The notes under the pieces are model-generated. The model was not told the origin of the DNA, did no database searches, and worked only from the letters and a program-made list of their open reading frames with translations. The translations under genes were made by a program, and so were the position numbers. Shown here in pieces: positions 26,184-38,394 of a stretch of 64,000 bases of DNA; within the stretch, counting starts at the first letter, position 1, and the number at the start of each line of letters is the position of its first letter. The DNA comes from an uncultured Microbacterium sp. (GTDB lineage Bacteria; Actinomycetota; Actinomycetes; Actinomycetales; Microbacteriaceae), in contig CAJYHN010000010.1 in NCBI GenBank assembly GCA_913774665.1, forward strand, positions 620,001 through 684,000. The letters run 5' to 3'.

Positions 26184-26215
26184 AACCTCGAAGACTTTAC
26201 CGGACTCGCGAGGTT
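26184..26215 (-). terminator. Weak hairpin after the DUF3566 gene
   Basis: 7-bp arms AACCTCG/CGAGGTT around an 18-base loop, 15 bases past the minus-strand stop. There is no T run, so termination here is uncertain. Confidence 0.3.
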
Positions 26216-26229
26216 TTGACGAATCGGCG

Positions 26230-26627
26230 TCAGTTCGAGGTGAACCCGACGAGAAGGCCACCGGTGACCTTCACCGCCAAGTTGTAGATACCCGCCATCA
26301 CTGCGCCCAGCACGGTCACGATGACGAGGTTCAGGATCGCGATGATGGCCGCGAAGGCCATCACCTGCGGAAGACCCACGTACTGCGACAGGGTCGCCCC
26401 GCCGTCGGTGAAGCTGGTGAAGAACTCATCGAGTTTCGTCAGCAGTGTGGCCTGAACGACGAGGTAGATGAGGAAGTACGACACGACCGTGACGATCGCC
26501 AACGCCACCGCCGCCAGGAACGACAGCTTCACCGCCGACCAGAAGTCGATGTACACCAGACGCAGGCGGACCTGCTTGGCGGGGGTCTTGTGAGTCGACT
26601 TCTTGGCGAGCTTGTCGGCTACGGTGC

Positions 26628-26631
<4 letters not shown>
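26230..26631 (-). CDS. DUF3566 membrane protein
   Basis: 133 residues. After a basic N-terminus come [19 protein letters not shown] (the DUF3566 signature) and a first helix at about 31-60, then a second strongly hydrophobic segment at about 88-115. The protein always sits behind gyrA in actinobacteria; the mycobacterial orthologue (Rv0007, CwsA-adjacent region) is implicated in the cell envelope, but no activity is established. ATG 26631 overlaps the gyrA stop as ATGA, so it is co-translated with gyrase subunit A. Confidence 0.9.
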
Positions 26632-29258
<2,627 letters not shown>

Positions 29259-29305
29259 ATCTTCTCAGTTTCGTGAATACGTCGGAGCGAGATCTGTCGT
29301 GCGGA

Positions 29306-31339
29306 TCAGATATCGAGGAAGCGGACGTCTTTGGCGTTGCGCTGGATGAAGCTGCGACGCGACTCGACGTCTTCTCCCATGAGCACCGAGAAGATCTCGT
29401 CGGCCGAGGCGGCGTCGTCGATGGTGACCTGCTTCAGCGTGCGGGTCTCGGGGTCCATCGTGGTCTCCCACAGCTCGTGGTCGTTCATCTCGCCGAGACC
29501 CTTGTAGCGCTGGATGCCGTTGTCCTTGGGGATTCGGCGTCCGGAGGCCTGACCGTCGACGAGCATCGCGTCGCGCTCGCGGTCGCTGTACGCGTACTCG
29601 TGGGGGTGGTTCGACCACTTCAGGCGGTACAGCGGGGGCTGCGCGAGGTAGACGAAGCCGGCCTCGATGAGTCCGCGCATGTAGCGGAAGAGCAGGGTCA
29701 GCAGCAGGGTGGTGATGTGCTGGCCGTCGACGTCGGCATCGGCCATGAGCACGATCTTGTGGTAGCGGGCCTTGGCCATGTCGAAGTCTTCGCCGATGCC
29801 CGTGCCGAAGGCCTGGATCATCGCCTGCACTTCTTTGTTGCCCAGTGCGCGGTCGAGGCGCGCGCGCTCGACGTTGAGGATCTTGCCGCGCAGCGCGAGG
29901 ATCGCCTGCGTATGCGGGTCGCGACCCTGCACGGCCGAGCCGCCGGCCGAGTCACCCTCGACGAGGAAGATCTCGCTGATCGAGGGGTCTTTCGAGGTGC
30001 AGTCCTTGAGCTTGTCGGGCATCGCGGCCGACTCGAAGACGCTCTTGCGACGAGCGGTCTCGCGCGCCTTGCGGGCGGCGAGACGTGCGGTGGCGGCGTC
30101 GATCGCCTTGCGGATGATGTTCTTCGCCTGCGCGGGATTGCGGTCGAACCAGTCGCCCAGCTTGTCGCCCACGACCTTCTGCACGTAGGCGCGGGCCTCG
30201 GTGTTGCCGAGCTTCGTCTTGGTCTGGCCCTCGAACTGCGGCTCCGACAGCTTCACCGAGATGACGGCGGTGAGACCCTCGCGGATGTCGTCGCCGGTGA
30301 GGTTGTCGTCCTTGTCCTTGAGGAGGTTGTTCGCGCGGGCGTACCGGTTGACGAGCGTGGTCAGCGCCGCGCGGAAGCCCTCTTCGTGCGTTCCCCCCTC
30401 GTGGGTGTTGATGGTGTTCGCGTAGGTGAAGACGTTCTCGGTGTAGGCCGTCGTCCACTGCATGGCCAGCTCGAGCGCGATCTTGCGCTCGGTGTCCTCG
30501 GACTCGACCTCGATGATCTCGTCGTTGACCACGTCGGCCTTGCGCACGCGGTTGAGATGCTCGACGTAGTCGACGAGGCCGCGCTCGTAGAGGAACGTGT
30601 CGTGGCGGGCGTCGGTGACCTCTTCGCCGGGTTCCCCCTCGGTCACGACCGACTGCGGCCGTTCGTCGCGCAGGCCGATGCGCAGACCCTTGTTGAGGAA
30701 GGCCATCTGCTGGAAGCGCGTGCGCAGCGTGTCGTAGTCGAAGTCGATGGTGTCGAAGATCGTGGCATCCGGCCAGAAGGTGATCGTCGTGCCGGTCGCG
30801 TCGCTCTCCTCTCCCTGCGCGAGGGGGGCGAGGGGCACGCCGCCGTCGCGGAACGACTGGCGCCACACGTGACCCTGGCGCCTGACCTCGACCTCGAGGC
30901 GCGTCGAGAGGGCGTTGACGACCGACGAGCCGACGCCGTGCAGACCGCCCGAGACCGCGTACCCACCACCGCCGAACTTGCCGCCGGCGTGAAGAACGGT
31001 GAGCACGACCTCGACGGTCGATTTGCCCTCGGTACGGTGCATGTCGACGGGGATGCCGCGACCGTTGTCGACCACGCGCACGGCGCCGTCGGAGAGGATC
31101 GTCACCTCGATGGTGTCGCAATAGCCGGCGAGGGCCTCGTCGACGGAGTTGTCGACGATCTCCTGAACGAGGTGGTGCAGGCCGCGCTCACCGGTCGAAC
31201 CGATGTACATGCCGGGGCGCTTGCGGACAGCCTCGAGACCTTCGAGCACCTGGATGGCGTCTGCCCCGTACTCGTTGGGAACCTTCTTGCTGGTCGCTTC
31301 GGGTTCCTCGGAAACGCTGTCGGGGTTTTCGGACGTCAT
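29306..31339 (-). CDS. gyrB: DNA gyrase subunit B
   Basis: 677 residues from ATG 31339. It carries the GHKL ATPase ([41 protein letters not shown]), the transducer domain and the TOPRIM domain (EGDSAGGSA, then [11 protein letters not shown]). It drives strand passage with GyrA. The frame runs further upstream, but that part is unrelated in composition; ATG 31339 with GGAG about 11 bases upstream gives the usual N-terminus. The neighbours DUF721 and recF upstream and gyrA downstream match the standard dnaA-dnaN-recF-gyrB-gyrA order. Confidence 0.97.
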   Translation of the reverse strand: MTSENPDSVSEEPEATSKKVPNEYGADAIQVLEGLEAVRKRPGMYIGSTGERGLHHLVQEIVDNSVDEALAGYCDTIEVTILSDGAVRVVDNGRGIPVDMHRTEGKSTVEVVLTVLHAGGKFGGGGYAVSGGLHGVGSSVVNALSTRLEVEVRRQGHVWRQSFRDGGVPLAPLAQGEESDATGTTITFWPDATIFDTIDFDYDTLRTRFQQMAFLNKGLRIGLRDERPQSVVTEGEPGEEVTDARHDTFLYERGLVDYVEHLNRVRKADVVNDEIIEVESEDTERKIALELAMQWTTAYTENVFTYANTINTHEGGTHEEGFRAALTTLVNRYARANNLLKDKDDNLTGDDIREGLTAVISVKLSEPQFEGQTKTKLGNTEARAYVQKVVGDKLGDWFDRNPAQAKNIIRKAIDAATARLAARKARETARRKSVFESAAMPDKLKDCTSKDPSISEIFLVEGDSAGGSAVQGRDPHTQAILALRGKILNVERARLDRALGNKEVQAMIQAFGTGIGEDFDMAKARYHKIVLMADADVDGQHITTLLLTLLFRYMRGLIEAGFVYLAQPPLYRLKWSNHPHEYAYSDRERDAMLVDGQASGRRIPKDNGIQRYKGLGEMNDHELWETTMDPETRTLKQVTIDDAASADEIFSVLMGEDVESRRSFIQRNAKDVRFLDI

Positions 31340-31458
31340 GGGTACGCGCGCTCCAGATCGGTTCGTCGGAACCCCCATCCTATCGCGGAAGGGCCTTCGA
31401 AATGGCTTGTACGCCCCAACGCGGGGATAAATCACGTCGAGCCGGGATCGACCATGGC

Positions 31459-31947
31459 TCAGCCGTAGGTATCGCGCGGACCGCGGCCTGGAACGGCTCT
31501 GGGCCCCCATTTCCAGGAGGGGACGTCGGGGCCCACGAACCGGATCGCCTCGACACCGGCGTCGGGGAAGCGACGGAGGATCTCGGAGAGGATCTGCGCG
31601 CGCATGAACTGCAGCTGCTTCGCCCACGCCGTGGAATCGGCCTGAACCGTGAGGGTTCCGCCGTCGAGGGCGACAGGACGGGTGTGCGCCGCGGTGTCGG
31701 CTCCGGCGACGTCGTCCCACGTGCGCACGAGGTCTTCGCGCGAGAGCTGAGGATCCCACCCGGCGGATTTGGTGAGCGAGGACAACACATCGCCCAACCC
31801 GCGCGGGTCCCGTCCCGGGGTGAACGGGGCGTTCTCGCCGTCGTCGGCGCGACGCCGACGCTTCTTCTTGCGATACGGCGACGGCTCGAGACCACGCAGA
31901 CGCAGGTAGGTCGACATGGTCTCGGGGATCTCGGCGTCGTCACTCAT
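31459..31947 (-). CDS. DUF721 protein, DciA-like
   Basis: 162 residues. A basic, disordered stretch ([15 protein letters not shown]) precedes the DUF721 fold (about 65-145), with [36 protein letters not shown] and [16 protein letters not shown]721 includes DciA, the ancestral helicase operator that helps load the replicative helicase in bacteria without DnaC/DnaI. The location between recF and gyrB near oriC fits. The start lies 8 bases inside the recF end, so translation is coupled. The helicase-operator role is inferred from the family. Confidence 0.88.
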   Translation of the reverse strand: MSDDAEIPETMSTYLRLRGLEPSPYRKKKRRRRADDGENAPFTPGRDPRGLGDVLSSLTKSAGWDPQLSREDLVRTWDDVAGADTAAHTRPVALDGGTLTVQADSTAWAKQLQFMRAQILSEILRRFPDAGVEAIRFVGPDVPSWKWGPRAVPGRGPRDTYG

Positions 31948-33094
31948 CGCCGACGTCCCGAATGCGTCCGGCGTCGACGCGCACGACGTGGGCGCGCAGC
32001 CCGTCGGGGACGTCTTCTTCGACGGCGGCGGTCACGATGACCTGCTCGTACCCGGCGGCGAGCTCCGCCAATCGCGTCCGGCGCCCGGCGTCGAGCTCGG
32101 CGAACACGTCGTCGAGGATGAGGACGGGGTCTCCCAGTCGCGACTCCGCCCGCAGGATCTCGGCCGAGGCCAACCGCAGCGCGAGCGCGACGGACCACGA
32201 TTCGCCGTGCGAGGCGTACCCCTTCACCGGCAGACCGCGCACGCGCAGCACGAGATCGTCGCGATGAGGTCCGACCAGCGTGAGTCCGCGCTCGAGCTCG
32301 GCCGATCGCTTCGCGGCGAGGGCCGCGCGGAACTGGTCGGCCAGCGGCTCGCTCGAGCCCGCACCGTCGACCGCGTCGCCCTCTTCGGGGTCGCCCCCGC
32401 CGACCGAGAGCGCCCATGACAGGCGCGGTTCGTGATCGGCGCCGGCGATCGCGGCGTACGCACGGGCGACGGGATCGGAGAGATCGGATGCCAACGCGCT
32501 CCGCGCCTCGATCACCTCGGTGCCGAGGGTGACCAGCTTGTCGTCCCACACGTCGAGGGTGCTGAGAGCGTCGCCACGAAGACCGCGGGCGCGCGCCGAC
32601 TTGAGCAGGGCGCTGCGTTGGCGCAGAACCCGGTCGTAGTCGCCGAGGACGGCGGCCATGCGCGGCGTGCGCTGCACGATCAGCTGATCCGCGAAGCGAC
32701 GACGAGCGGAGGGATCTCCGCGGACGATCTGCAGGTCCTCGGGAGCGAACAGCACCACCTGCGCGTATCGGGGGAGCTCCGACGTCCGCACGTTCACACC
32801 GTTGACCCGTGCCTTGTTGGCGCCCTGCCGATTGAGCTGGAGCTCCAGGAGCACGCTCCGCTCGCCGTGGGCCAGTCGCGCGCGCACGATCGCGGCATCC
32901 GTTCCGTCTTTGACGAGCGGCGCATCGTTCGAGACGCGGTGCGAGCCGAGAGTGGCCAGGTACGCCACCGCCTCGACGAGATTCGTCTTGCCCTGACCGT
33001 TGCGACCGACGAAGACGTTCGGCCCCGGAGAGAGCGAGACGTCGGCTTCCGCGTAATTGCGGAAGTCCTTCAGTCCCAGCTGCCCCACGATCAC
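31940..33094 (-). CDS. recF: DNA replication/repair protein RecF
   Basis: 384 residues. Walker A is GRNGQGKT (30-37); the ABC signature lies in GESWSVALALRLASAEIL; Walker B with DDVFAELD is near the end. RecF is an SMC-like ATPase that, with RecO and RecR, loads RecA at stalled forks and gaps. It starts with GTG, 45 bases after dnaN, and ends overlapping the DUF721 gene. Gene order and length are standard. Confidence 0.96.
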   Translation of the reverse strand: MIVGQLGLKDFRNYAEADVSLSPGPNVFVGRNGQGKTNLVEAVAYLATLGSHRVSNDAPLVKDGTDAAIVRARLAHGERSVLLELQLNRQGANKARVNGVNVRTSELPRYAQVVLFAPEDLQIVRGDPSARRRFADQLIVQRTPRMAAVLGDYDRVLRQRSALLKSARARGLRGDALSTLDVWDDKLVTLGTEVIEARSALASDLSDPVARAYAAIAGADHEPRLSWALSVGGGDPEEGDAVDGAGSSEPLADQFRAALAAKRSAELERGLTLVGPHRDDLVLRVRGLPVKGYASHGESWSVALALRLASAEILRAESRLGDPVLILDDVFAELDAGRRTRLAELAAGYEQVIVTAAVEEDVPDGLRAHVVRVDAGRIRDVGDE

Positions 33095-33139
33095 CGAGTC
33101 AGACTACCCGCCACCTCCGACACGGCAGCGAGACGCCGC

Positions 33140-34291
33140 TCAGCGGAGGAGGAGGTTGGGCTGCAGGAGGTACTTGAACGTGCCCTCGCCGCCCTTCTCG
33201 ACCGACGTCTGCGGGGTCACCAGCACGGGGCTGAGCTTGTTCGCGTTGTCGCTCGATGTGAAGGTGATGCGCGTGAACTCGCTGCGCACGGCGCCCAGCG
33301 ACTCGATCAGGTACTGGGGGTTGAGGCCGAGGGTGACCTCGTCGCCGACGAGCGTCGCGTCGACCGACTCCGTGGCGCGAGCCTGCTCGGTGCCGGAGGC
33401 ATCCATCGAGACGCCGTCGGGACCGAACGTGAAACGCAGCGGCGCGGACCGGTCGAGCACGAGGGCGACACGACGGACGGCTTCGATGAGCTCCGCGGTG
33501 TTGACCACGCTGTGGTGCTCGGTCTGCGCGGGGAACAGACGGCGTACCGGCGGGAAGTTGCCCTTGATCAGCAGCGAGGTGACGGTCTTGTTGCCCGACG
33601 AGAAGGCGATGATCTCGCGATCGCCCGAGCCCGAGAACGCGATCGAGATGTCGCCACCGTGGGCGAAGGTCTTGCCGACCTCCTGAAGGGTGCGGGCCGG
33701 CACGAGGGCCGAGGTGGGCTCGTCGGATGCCGCGGCACCGCCGTCCCACGGGATCTCGCGCAGTGCGACGCGGTAGCGGTCGGTCGCCACCAGGCTCAGC
33801 CGCGTGCCCGAGACCTCGAGCTGCACACCGGTGAGGACGGGCGTGACGTCGTCGCGCGATGCCGCGAAGGCGACCTGCGCGATGGCTGTCGCGAACTCGT
33901 CGGCCGGGACGAGACCGGATTCTCCGGTCACCTCGGGAATGGCGGGGTATTCCTGCACCGGCATGGAGGCGAGCGTGAATCGCGCCGATCCGCACGTGAG
34001 CAGGATGCCGCCGTCGTCGTCGACGGCGATCTGGATCGGAGCATTCGGAAGACGGCTGGCGATGTCGCTGAGGAGACGGCCGTGGACCAGGATCGTGCCC
34101 GGCTCGTCGACGGTCGCCTCGATCGTCGTCCGCGCGGATGCCTCGTAGTCGAAGGCGGCGAGGGTGAGGCCCTGCTCGTTGGCCTCGATCAGCACACCGG
34201 CCAGGATCGGCTGCGGATTGCGCTGCGGCAGGAGCTTGACCACGAACGAGACGGCTTCGCTGAACACATCGCGATTGACGTGGAACTTCAC
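33140..34291 (-). CDS. dnaN: DNA polymerase III sliding clamp (beta subunit)
   Basis: 383 residues, with the N-terminus MKFHVNRDVFSEAVSFVVKLLPQRNPQPILAG and the three-fold repeated clamp fold. It ends with the usual short hydrophobic tail. The ring keeps the polymerase on DNA and binds many repair factors. GTG 34291 is preceded by AAGGGAG at 5-6 bases. It is divided from dnaA by oriC and followed closely by recF. Confidence 0.97.
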   Translation of the reverse strand: MKFHVNRDVFSEAVSFVVKLLPQRNPQPILAGVLIEANEQGLTLAAFDYEASARTTIEATVDEPGTILVHGRLLSDIASRLPNAPIQIAVDDDGGILLTCGSARFTLASMPVQEYPAIPEVTGESGLVPADEFATAIAQVAFAASRDDVTPVLTGVQLEVSGTRLSLVATDRYRVALREIPWDGGAAASDEPTSALVPARTLQEVGKTFAHGGDISIAFSGSGDREIIAFSSGNKTVTSLLIKGNFPPVRRLFPAQTEHHSVVNTAELIEAVRRVALVLDRSAPLRFTFGPDGVSMDASGTEQARATESVDATLVGDEVTLGLNPQYLIESLGAVRSEFTRITFTSSDNANKLSPVLVTPQTSVEKGGEGTFKYLLQPNLLLR

Positions 34292-34742
34292 GGGTGCTCC
34301 CTTGACGGCGGGTATGGCTTACCCATGCTAGTGCCCACGTCCGGCCGAGCCTGTCGACCCACGTCTCCACGGCAAGGTCATCGAATCTCTCTTAACAATG
34401 ATTTGGGATCTTCATCTTGTTAACAGCTGTGGAGAGTGTGGATAACTTCCGACACGCGTGTTAACAGCAGGGAAGTCGGGCTCTGTTAACTGTGGAGGAG
34501 CTGCGGACAGCGTGGGCACTTAACGCGTCAGGGTCACGGGGGTGGTCGCCGGTCTTCCACAGCGTTAACAGCGCAGTGCACAGATCATCCCGAGGAAATC
34601 GGAGTTATCCACAGGTTTTCCACACTGTGCAGAACCTCGATGAAAACTGCCGCTGAGCGCTCCTCAGGACCTGATCAGCGGCCGAAAAAGAGAAAGGGGT
34701 CCGAACCACGATCGTGGTCGGACCCCTTCGGCAGACGGGCGC
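34292..34742. other. oriC: Replication origin oriC (dnaA-dnaN intergenic region)
   Basis: 451 bases between dnaN and dnaA, markedly richer in A+T than the genes. Perfect DnaA boxes are TGTGGATAA (34437-34445, minus orientation) and TTATCCACA (34605-34613, plus). Near-matches are TTTTCCACA (34616-34624), TCTTCCACA (34553-34561), TGTGGAGAG (34428-34436) and TGTGGAGGA (34491-34499). Four GTTAAC palindromes (34419, 34460, 34485, 34564) and two CTTAAC copies punctuate it; these AT-rich steps may mark the unwinding element. The dnaA terminator occupies its right end. Assignment rests on position plus boxes, both standard for actinobacteria. Confidence 0.93.
34694..34728 (-). terminator. dnaA terminator
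   Basis: The stem AAGGGGTCCG/CGGACCCCTT is extended by ACCACGAT/ATCGTGGT with one bulged A. On the minus strand it is followed by TCTCTTTTT, a strong intrinsic terminator that would stop dnaA transcription before it enters oriC. Confidence 0.92.
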
Positions 34743-36167
34743 TCAGCGCATGCGTCCGAGCTGGCTCGTGATCTCGGACACCTGGTTGAAGATCGATCGG
34801 CGCTCCTTCATGAGGTCGCTGATCTTCTTGTAGGCGTACATCACGGTCGTGTGGTCACGGTTGCCGAAGAGCTGTCCGATCTTCGGCAGGGAGAGGCTCG
34901 TGCGCTCACGGCACAGGTACATGGCGATCTGGCGGGCGGTGGCCACAGCCTGGGAGCGGCTCGAACCGTACAGGTCGTCCACCGACAGCTTGAAGTACTG
35001 GGCGGTCGCGGTGATGATGTCGGTCGGCGAGATCACGTTCGCGTCGTCCTGATCGATGATGTCCCGCAACACCGTCTGCGCGAGGGACATGTCGAGCGTC
35101 GAGCGGTTGAGGCTCGCGAACGCCGAGACGCGGATGAGGGCGCCCTCGAGTTCACGGATGTTCGACGACACCACCGTGGCGATGTACTCGAGCACGTCGT
35201 CGGGGATGAGCAGACGCTCGCTCTGGGCCTTCTTGCGCAGGATCGCGATGCGGGTCTCGAGGTCGGGTGCCTGCACGTCGGTGATCAGGCCCCACTCGAA
35301 GCGACTCCGCATGCGGTCCTCGAAGCCGGTGAGCTGCTTCGGCGGAAGGTCGCTGGTGATGACGACCTGCTTGTCGTGGTCGTGCAGCGTGTTGAAGGTG
35401 TGGAAGAACGCTTCCTGCGTCTCGGCGCGACCCTGCAGGAACTGGATGTCGTCGATCAGCAGGATGTCGACGTCGCGGTAGCGCGCTTGGAACGCGGAGC
35501 CCCGGTTATTGGCGATCGAGTTGATGAAGTCGTTCGTGAACTCCTCGCTCGACACGTAGCGGACACGGATGCCGGCGTACATGCTCGCGGCGTAGTCGCC
35601 GATCGCGTGGAGGAGGTGGGTCTTGCCGAGCCCGGAGTCTCCATAGATGAACAGCGGGTTGTACGCCTTCGCCGGCGCCTCAGCTACGGCGACCGCGGCC
35701 GCGTGGGCGAAGCGGTTGGACTGCCCGATGACGAAATTGTCGAAGGTGTACTTCGGGTTGAGGCGCGTGTCGTTGCGGGACGCGGGAACGATCGGCTCGG
35801 GTGCCTGCTCCGTGAGGACGGCGTGCGTGGGGGCGGCCTGTATCGCGCGCTCTTCACTCGGCGCCGCGGACGAGCTGCGCTGCGTCTCGATGACATCGGG
35901 GTTCACGACGACCCGGAACGTGCCGATCTGGGGGTCGTCTCCCTGCACCTGGGCGAGCGCCTCGAGGATGGGGGCCCGCATGCGCTTGTTGAACTGCGCC
36001 GCGGTCAGATCGTTCGGAACATCGAGATAGAGCGTCCCGCCCATCACGCCCTGCGGAACCGCGAGGTTCAAGAAGCCGTGGAGCTGCGGGGTGACGCGAT
36101 CATCGGTGAGAAGCTGGTCCAGCACGGATGACCAGACGGGCACATCCGGTGCTTCGTGCAGAGACAT
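34743..36167 (-). CDS. dnaA: Chromosomal replication initiator DnaA
   Basis: 474 residues from ATG 36167, with GGAGGGG just upstream. Domain I is about 1-90, followed by a disordered Ala/Pro/Glu linker (95-135). The AAA+ domain has Walker A GDSGLGKT (176-183) and Walker B LLIDDIQFL. The DNA-binding domain IV ends with GNRDHTTVMYAYKKI. It binds the boxes in oriC and opens the duplex with ATP. A -10/-35 pair lies at 36239-36266, and a DnaA box at 36219-36227 just after the expected transcription start suggests autorepression. Confidence 0.98.
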   Translation of the reverse strand: MSLHEAPDVPVWSSVLDQLLTDDRVTPQLHGFLNLAVPQGVMGGTLYLDVPNDLTAAQFNKRMRAPILEALAQVQGDDPQIGTFRVVVNPDVIETQRSSSAAPSEERAIQAAPTHAVLTEQAPEPIVPASRNDTRLNPKYTFDNFVIGQSNRFAHAAAVAVAEAPAKAYNPLFIYGDSGLGKTHLLHAIGDYAASMYAGIRVRYVSSEEFTNDFINSIANNRGSAFQARYRDVDILLIDDIQFLQGRAETQEAFFHTFNTLHDHDKQVVITSDLPPKQLTGFEDRMRSRFEWGLITDVQAPDLETRIAILRKKAQSERLLIPDDVLEYIATVVSSNIRELEGALIRVSAFASLNRSTLDMSLAQTVLRDIIDQDDANVISPTDIITATAQYFKLSVDDLYGSSRSQAVATARQIAMYLCRERTSLSLPKIGQLFGNRDHTTVMYAYKKISDLMKERRSIFNQVSEITSQLGRMR

Positions 36168-36218
36168 ATCCCCTCCGGGATCTTGACGCGACGGGAGATC
36201 GACGTGTCGCGTCGAACC

Positions 36219-36314
36219 TGTGGATAACTTCCGGGGCCACGCTAGTTCGCGGCTCAGTCGGAGCAAAATCCACTGTAGGACTCGGTCGCGTGTCTTTGCC
36301 ACGCTTGTGGACAA
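36219..36314. promoter_or_regulatory. DnaA boxes in the dnaA-rpmH intergenic region
   Basis: TGTGGATAA (36219-36227) and TGTGGACAA (36306-36314) match the DnaA box in reverse orientation. The first lies in the dnaA leader, the second between the dnaA and rpmH promoters. They are likely sites for DnaA control of both genes, or part of a bipartite origin. Confidence 0.7.
36239..36266 (-). promoter_or_regulatory. dnaA promoter
   Basis: On the minus strand TTGCTC (36261-36266) and TAGCGT (36239-36244) are separated by 16 bases. This predicts a start near 36232 and a leader of about 65 bases with a DnaA box. Confidence 0.55.
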
Positions 36315-36347
36315 CGCCTGGGGATAATGGGCGGTCACGTTCTCGGT

Positions 36348-36376
36348 TTGAGTTAACGCCGTTCGCGACGTAGCCT
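36348..36376 (+). promoter_or_regulatory. rpmH promoter
   Basis: TTGAGT (36348-36353) and TAGCCT (36371-36376) are separated by 17 bases. The expected leader is about 80 bases. A GTTAAC palindrome, as found in oriC, overlaps the -35 region at 36352-36357. Confidence 0.6.
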
Positions 36377-36462
36377 TAGTCGGTTGACTTATGCCTATAC
36401 GGCAGTCCCGACCCCCGTCCCCGGCAGAAGAGCATCGGGCGACATCACCTCCGGAGTGACCC

Positions 36463-36600
36463 ATGAGCAAGCGCACCTTCCAGCCCAACAACCGCCGCCG
36501 CGCCAAGAAGCACGGCTTCCGCGCCCGTATGCGTACGCGCGCCGGCCGTGGCATCCTCGCGGCCCGTCGCGCCAAGGGCCGCACCGAGCTCTCGGCCTGA
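36463..36600 (+). CDS. rpmH: 50S ribosomal protein L34
   Basis: 45 residues, [19 protein letters not shown] onward, with the invariant basic L34 sequence and a final RTELSA. GGAG lies 7 bases before the ATG. It is the first gene of the rightward rpmH-rnpA-yidD-yidC-jag-rsmG block that flanks the origin in most bacteria. Confidence 0.98.
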   Translation: MSKRTFQPNNRRRAKKHGFRARMRTRAGRGILAARRAKGRTELSA

Positions 36601-36608
36601 CAGCCCCG

Positions 36609-36947
36609 GTGCTCGCGAAGCCGAACCGACTCACCCGCGGATCGGACTACAAAGCCACGGTCCGACGGGGCACTCGCTGTGCCGGAGCGCACACTGTGAC
36701 CTACGTCGGAACCTCGGCCGAGAGTGGTTCGCCTCGGTTCGGCTTCATCGTGAGCCGCCAGGTCGGCTCCGCGGTCACCCGCAACACCATTCGCCGCCGC
36801 CTCAAGGCGGTGTGTGCCGAGGCGCTCCCGTCTGTTCGCGGGGGCGCCTCGATTGTCATCCGTGCGCTGCCTTCGGCGGCGACCGTCGACTATCCGACGC
36901 TTCGCGCCGATGTGGTGCGATGCCTCGAACGAAAAGCATCGGTATGA
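36609..36947 (+). CDS. rnpA: Ribonuclease P protein component
   Basis: 112 residues from GTG 36609, 8 bases after rpmH. The RNase P protein signature is RFGFIVSRQVGSAVTRNTIRRRLKAV; RLTRGSDYKATVRRG is the typical N-terminus. It binds the catalytic RNA and the pre-tRNA leader. Its stop overlaps the yidD start as ATGA. Confidence 0.96.
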   Translation: MLAKPNRLTRGSDYKATVRRGTRCAGAHTVTYVGTSAESGSPRFGFIVSRQVGSAVTRNTIRRRLKAVCAEALPSVRGGASIVIRALPSAATVDYPTLRADVVRCLERKASV

Positions 36948-37300
36948 GCGCTTCGACTCTCCCGACCTCCGCAACGGGGGCTGGCCGTCTCACGGCCGAC
37001 GGTGTCGTGGCATCCATCCCGCTCCTCCCCCGCAATGCGGGGCTGGCGCTGTTGCACGCGTATCGAGCGACCATCTCGCACGTCTACGGCGACGTGTGCA
37101 AGTACTACCCGTCCTGCTCCGCCTATTCGGTGGGCGCCGTGCAGCAGCATGGACTCGTGAAGGGCATCGCGTTCACCGCTGCCCGTCTCGCCCGCTGCCA
37201 TCCCTGGGCTCAGGGTGGCATCGACGACGTCCGTCCTCATCGGGCCTTCCGCCACGAACTCACTCGGCACGGATTCGTCGTGCCCTCCCGAAAGGACTGA
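36944..37300 (+). CDS. yidD: YidD, membrane protein insertion efficiency factor
   Basis: 118 residues from ATG 36944. The core is recognisable: ALLHAYRATISHVYGDVCKYYPSCSAYS, then QQHGLVKGIAFTAARLARCHPWAQGGIDDV. The N-terminal about 35 residues are an extension compared with the usual 70-85 residue protein; a later start inside the frame is possible, but the ATGA overlap with rnpA supports this one. YidD aids YidC-dependent insertion at the inner membrane. Confidence 0.93.
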   Translation: MSASTLPTSATGAGRLTADGVVASIPLLPRNAGLALLHAYRATISHVYGDVCKYYPSCSAYSVGAVQQHGLVKGIAFTAARLARCHPWAQGGIDDVRPHRAFRHELTRHGFVVPSRKD

Positions 37301-37302
37301 TC

Positions 37303-38379
37303 GTGCAATTCGATCTCATTGGGACCATCCTCTGGCCATTGAAATGGATGGTCGAACTCGTGCTGGTCGGATGGCACGCGCTCTTCACCGCGCTGGGCAT
37401 GGCCCCGGCTGCCGGTCTGACCTGGGTGCTCTCGATCATCGGCCTCGTGCTGATCGTGCGCGCCGCTCTGATCCCGCTGTTCGTGAAGCAGATCAAGAGC
37501 CAGCGCAAGATGATGGAGATCGCTCCCGAACTGCGCAAGGTCCAGGAGAAGTACAAGGGCAAGCGCGATCAGCTCTCTCGCGAGGCCATGAGCCGCGAGA
37601 CGATGGCGCTGTACAAGAAGCACGGGACGACGCCCGTCTCCAGCTGCCTCCCGCTGCTCGTGCAGATGCCCATCTTCTTCGCCCTCTTCAGCGTGCTGAA
37701 CGACGTCTCGAAGCACGCGGCGAGCGGCATCGGCGGTGTGGGTCTGCTCACGCCCGAGCTCACGACCGAGTTCTATGACGCGCGCCTTTTCGACGTGGCA
37801 TCCATGCACGTCAACCTGGTCACCGCGTGGAGTCAGCCCGACGGTCAGGTCACCGTCGCGATCCTGCTCACGCTCGTCGTGCTCATGATCGGTTCGCAGT
37901 TCTTCACTCAGCTGCAGATCATCTCGAAGAACCTGTCGCCCGAGGCCAAGACCGGTCAGGCGTACCAGATGCAGAAGATCATGCTCTACATCCTGCCGCT
38001 GGCCTTCATCTTCTCGGGTGTCTTCTTCCCGCTCGGTGTCGTCATCTACTGGTTCGTCAGCAACCTTTGGACGATGGTGCAGCAGTTCGTGGTCATTCGT
38101 GAGATGCCGACCCCCGGTTCCGACGCCGCCAAGGCTCGTGAAGAGCGCCTCGCGCGCAAGGGCAAGGCCATCGACTCGTCGGGCAAGGTCGTCCCGGTCG
38201 AGAAATATCGCGCCGAGCAGGAGCGCCTCCTCGAAGAGGCTCAGAAGGCTCGTGCGGCCCAGCCGAAGCGTCAGCAGCCGGTCGGAAAGCAGCGCGCGAA
38301 GAAGCAGCAGCAGTCCGCCAAAAACACCGGTGCCGCGGGTGGATCCGCCGGCAACGCCGGCTCCGCACCCGCCTCCTGA
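37303..38379 (+). CDS. yidC: YidC/Oxa1-family membrane protein insertase
   Basis: 358 residues from GTG 37303 with AAAGGA upstream. About five membrane helices are present. The positive groove lies in the first helix of the core (IVRAALIPLFVKQIKSQRKM), with a cytoplasmic helical hairpin (KVQEKYKGKRDQLSREAMSRET) and the conserved CLPLLVQMPIFFALF. The C-terminal tail is long, Lys/Gln/Ala-rich and probably touches ribosomes. It inserts membrane proteins alone or with SecYEG. Confidence 0.96.
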   Translation: MQFDLIGTILWPLKWMVELVLVGWHALFTALGMAPAAGLTWVLSIIGLVLIVRAALIPLFVKQIKSQRKMMEIAPELRKVQEKYKGKRDQLSREAMSRETMALYKKHGTTPVSSCLPLLVQMPIFFALFSVLNDVSKHAASGIGGVGLLTPELTTEFYDARLFDVASMHVNLVTAWSQPDGQVTVAILLTLVVLMIGSQFFTQLQIISKNLSPEAKTGQAYQMQKIMLYILPLAFIFSGVFFPLGVVIYWFVSNLWTMVQQFVVIREMPTPGSDAAKAREERLARKGKAIDSSGKVVPVEKYRAEQERLLEEAQKARAAQPKRQQPVGKQRAKKQQQSAKNTGAAGGSAGNAGSAPAS

Positions 38380-38394
38380 GAACCGGAGATCACG

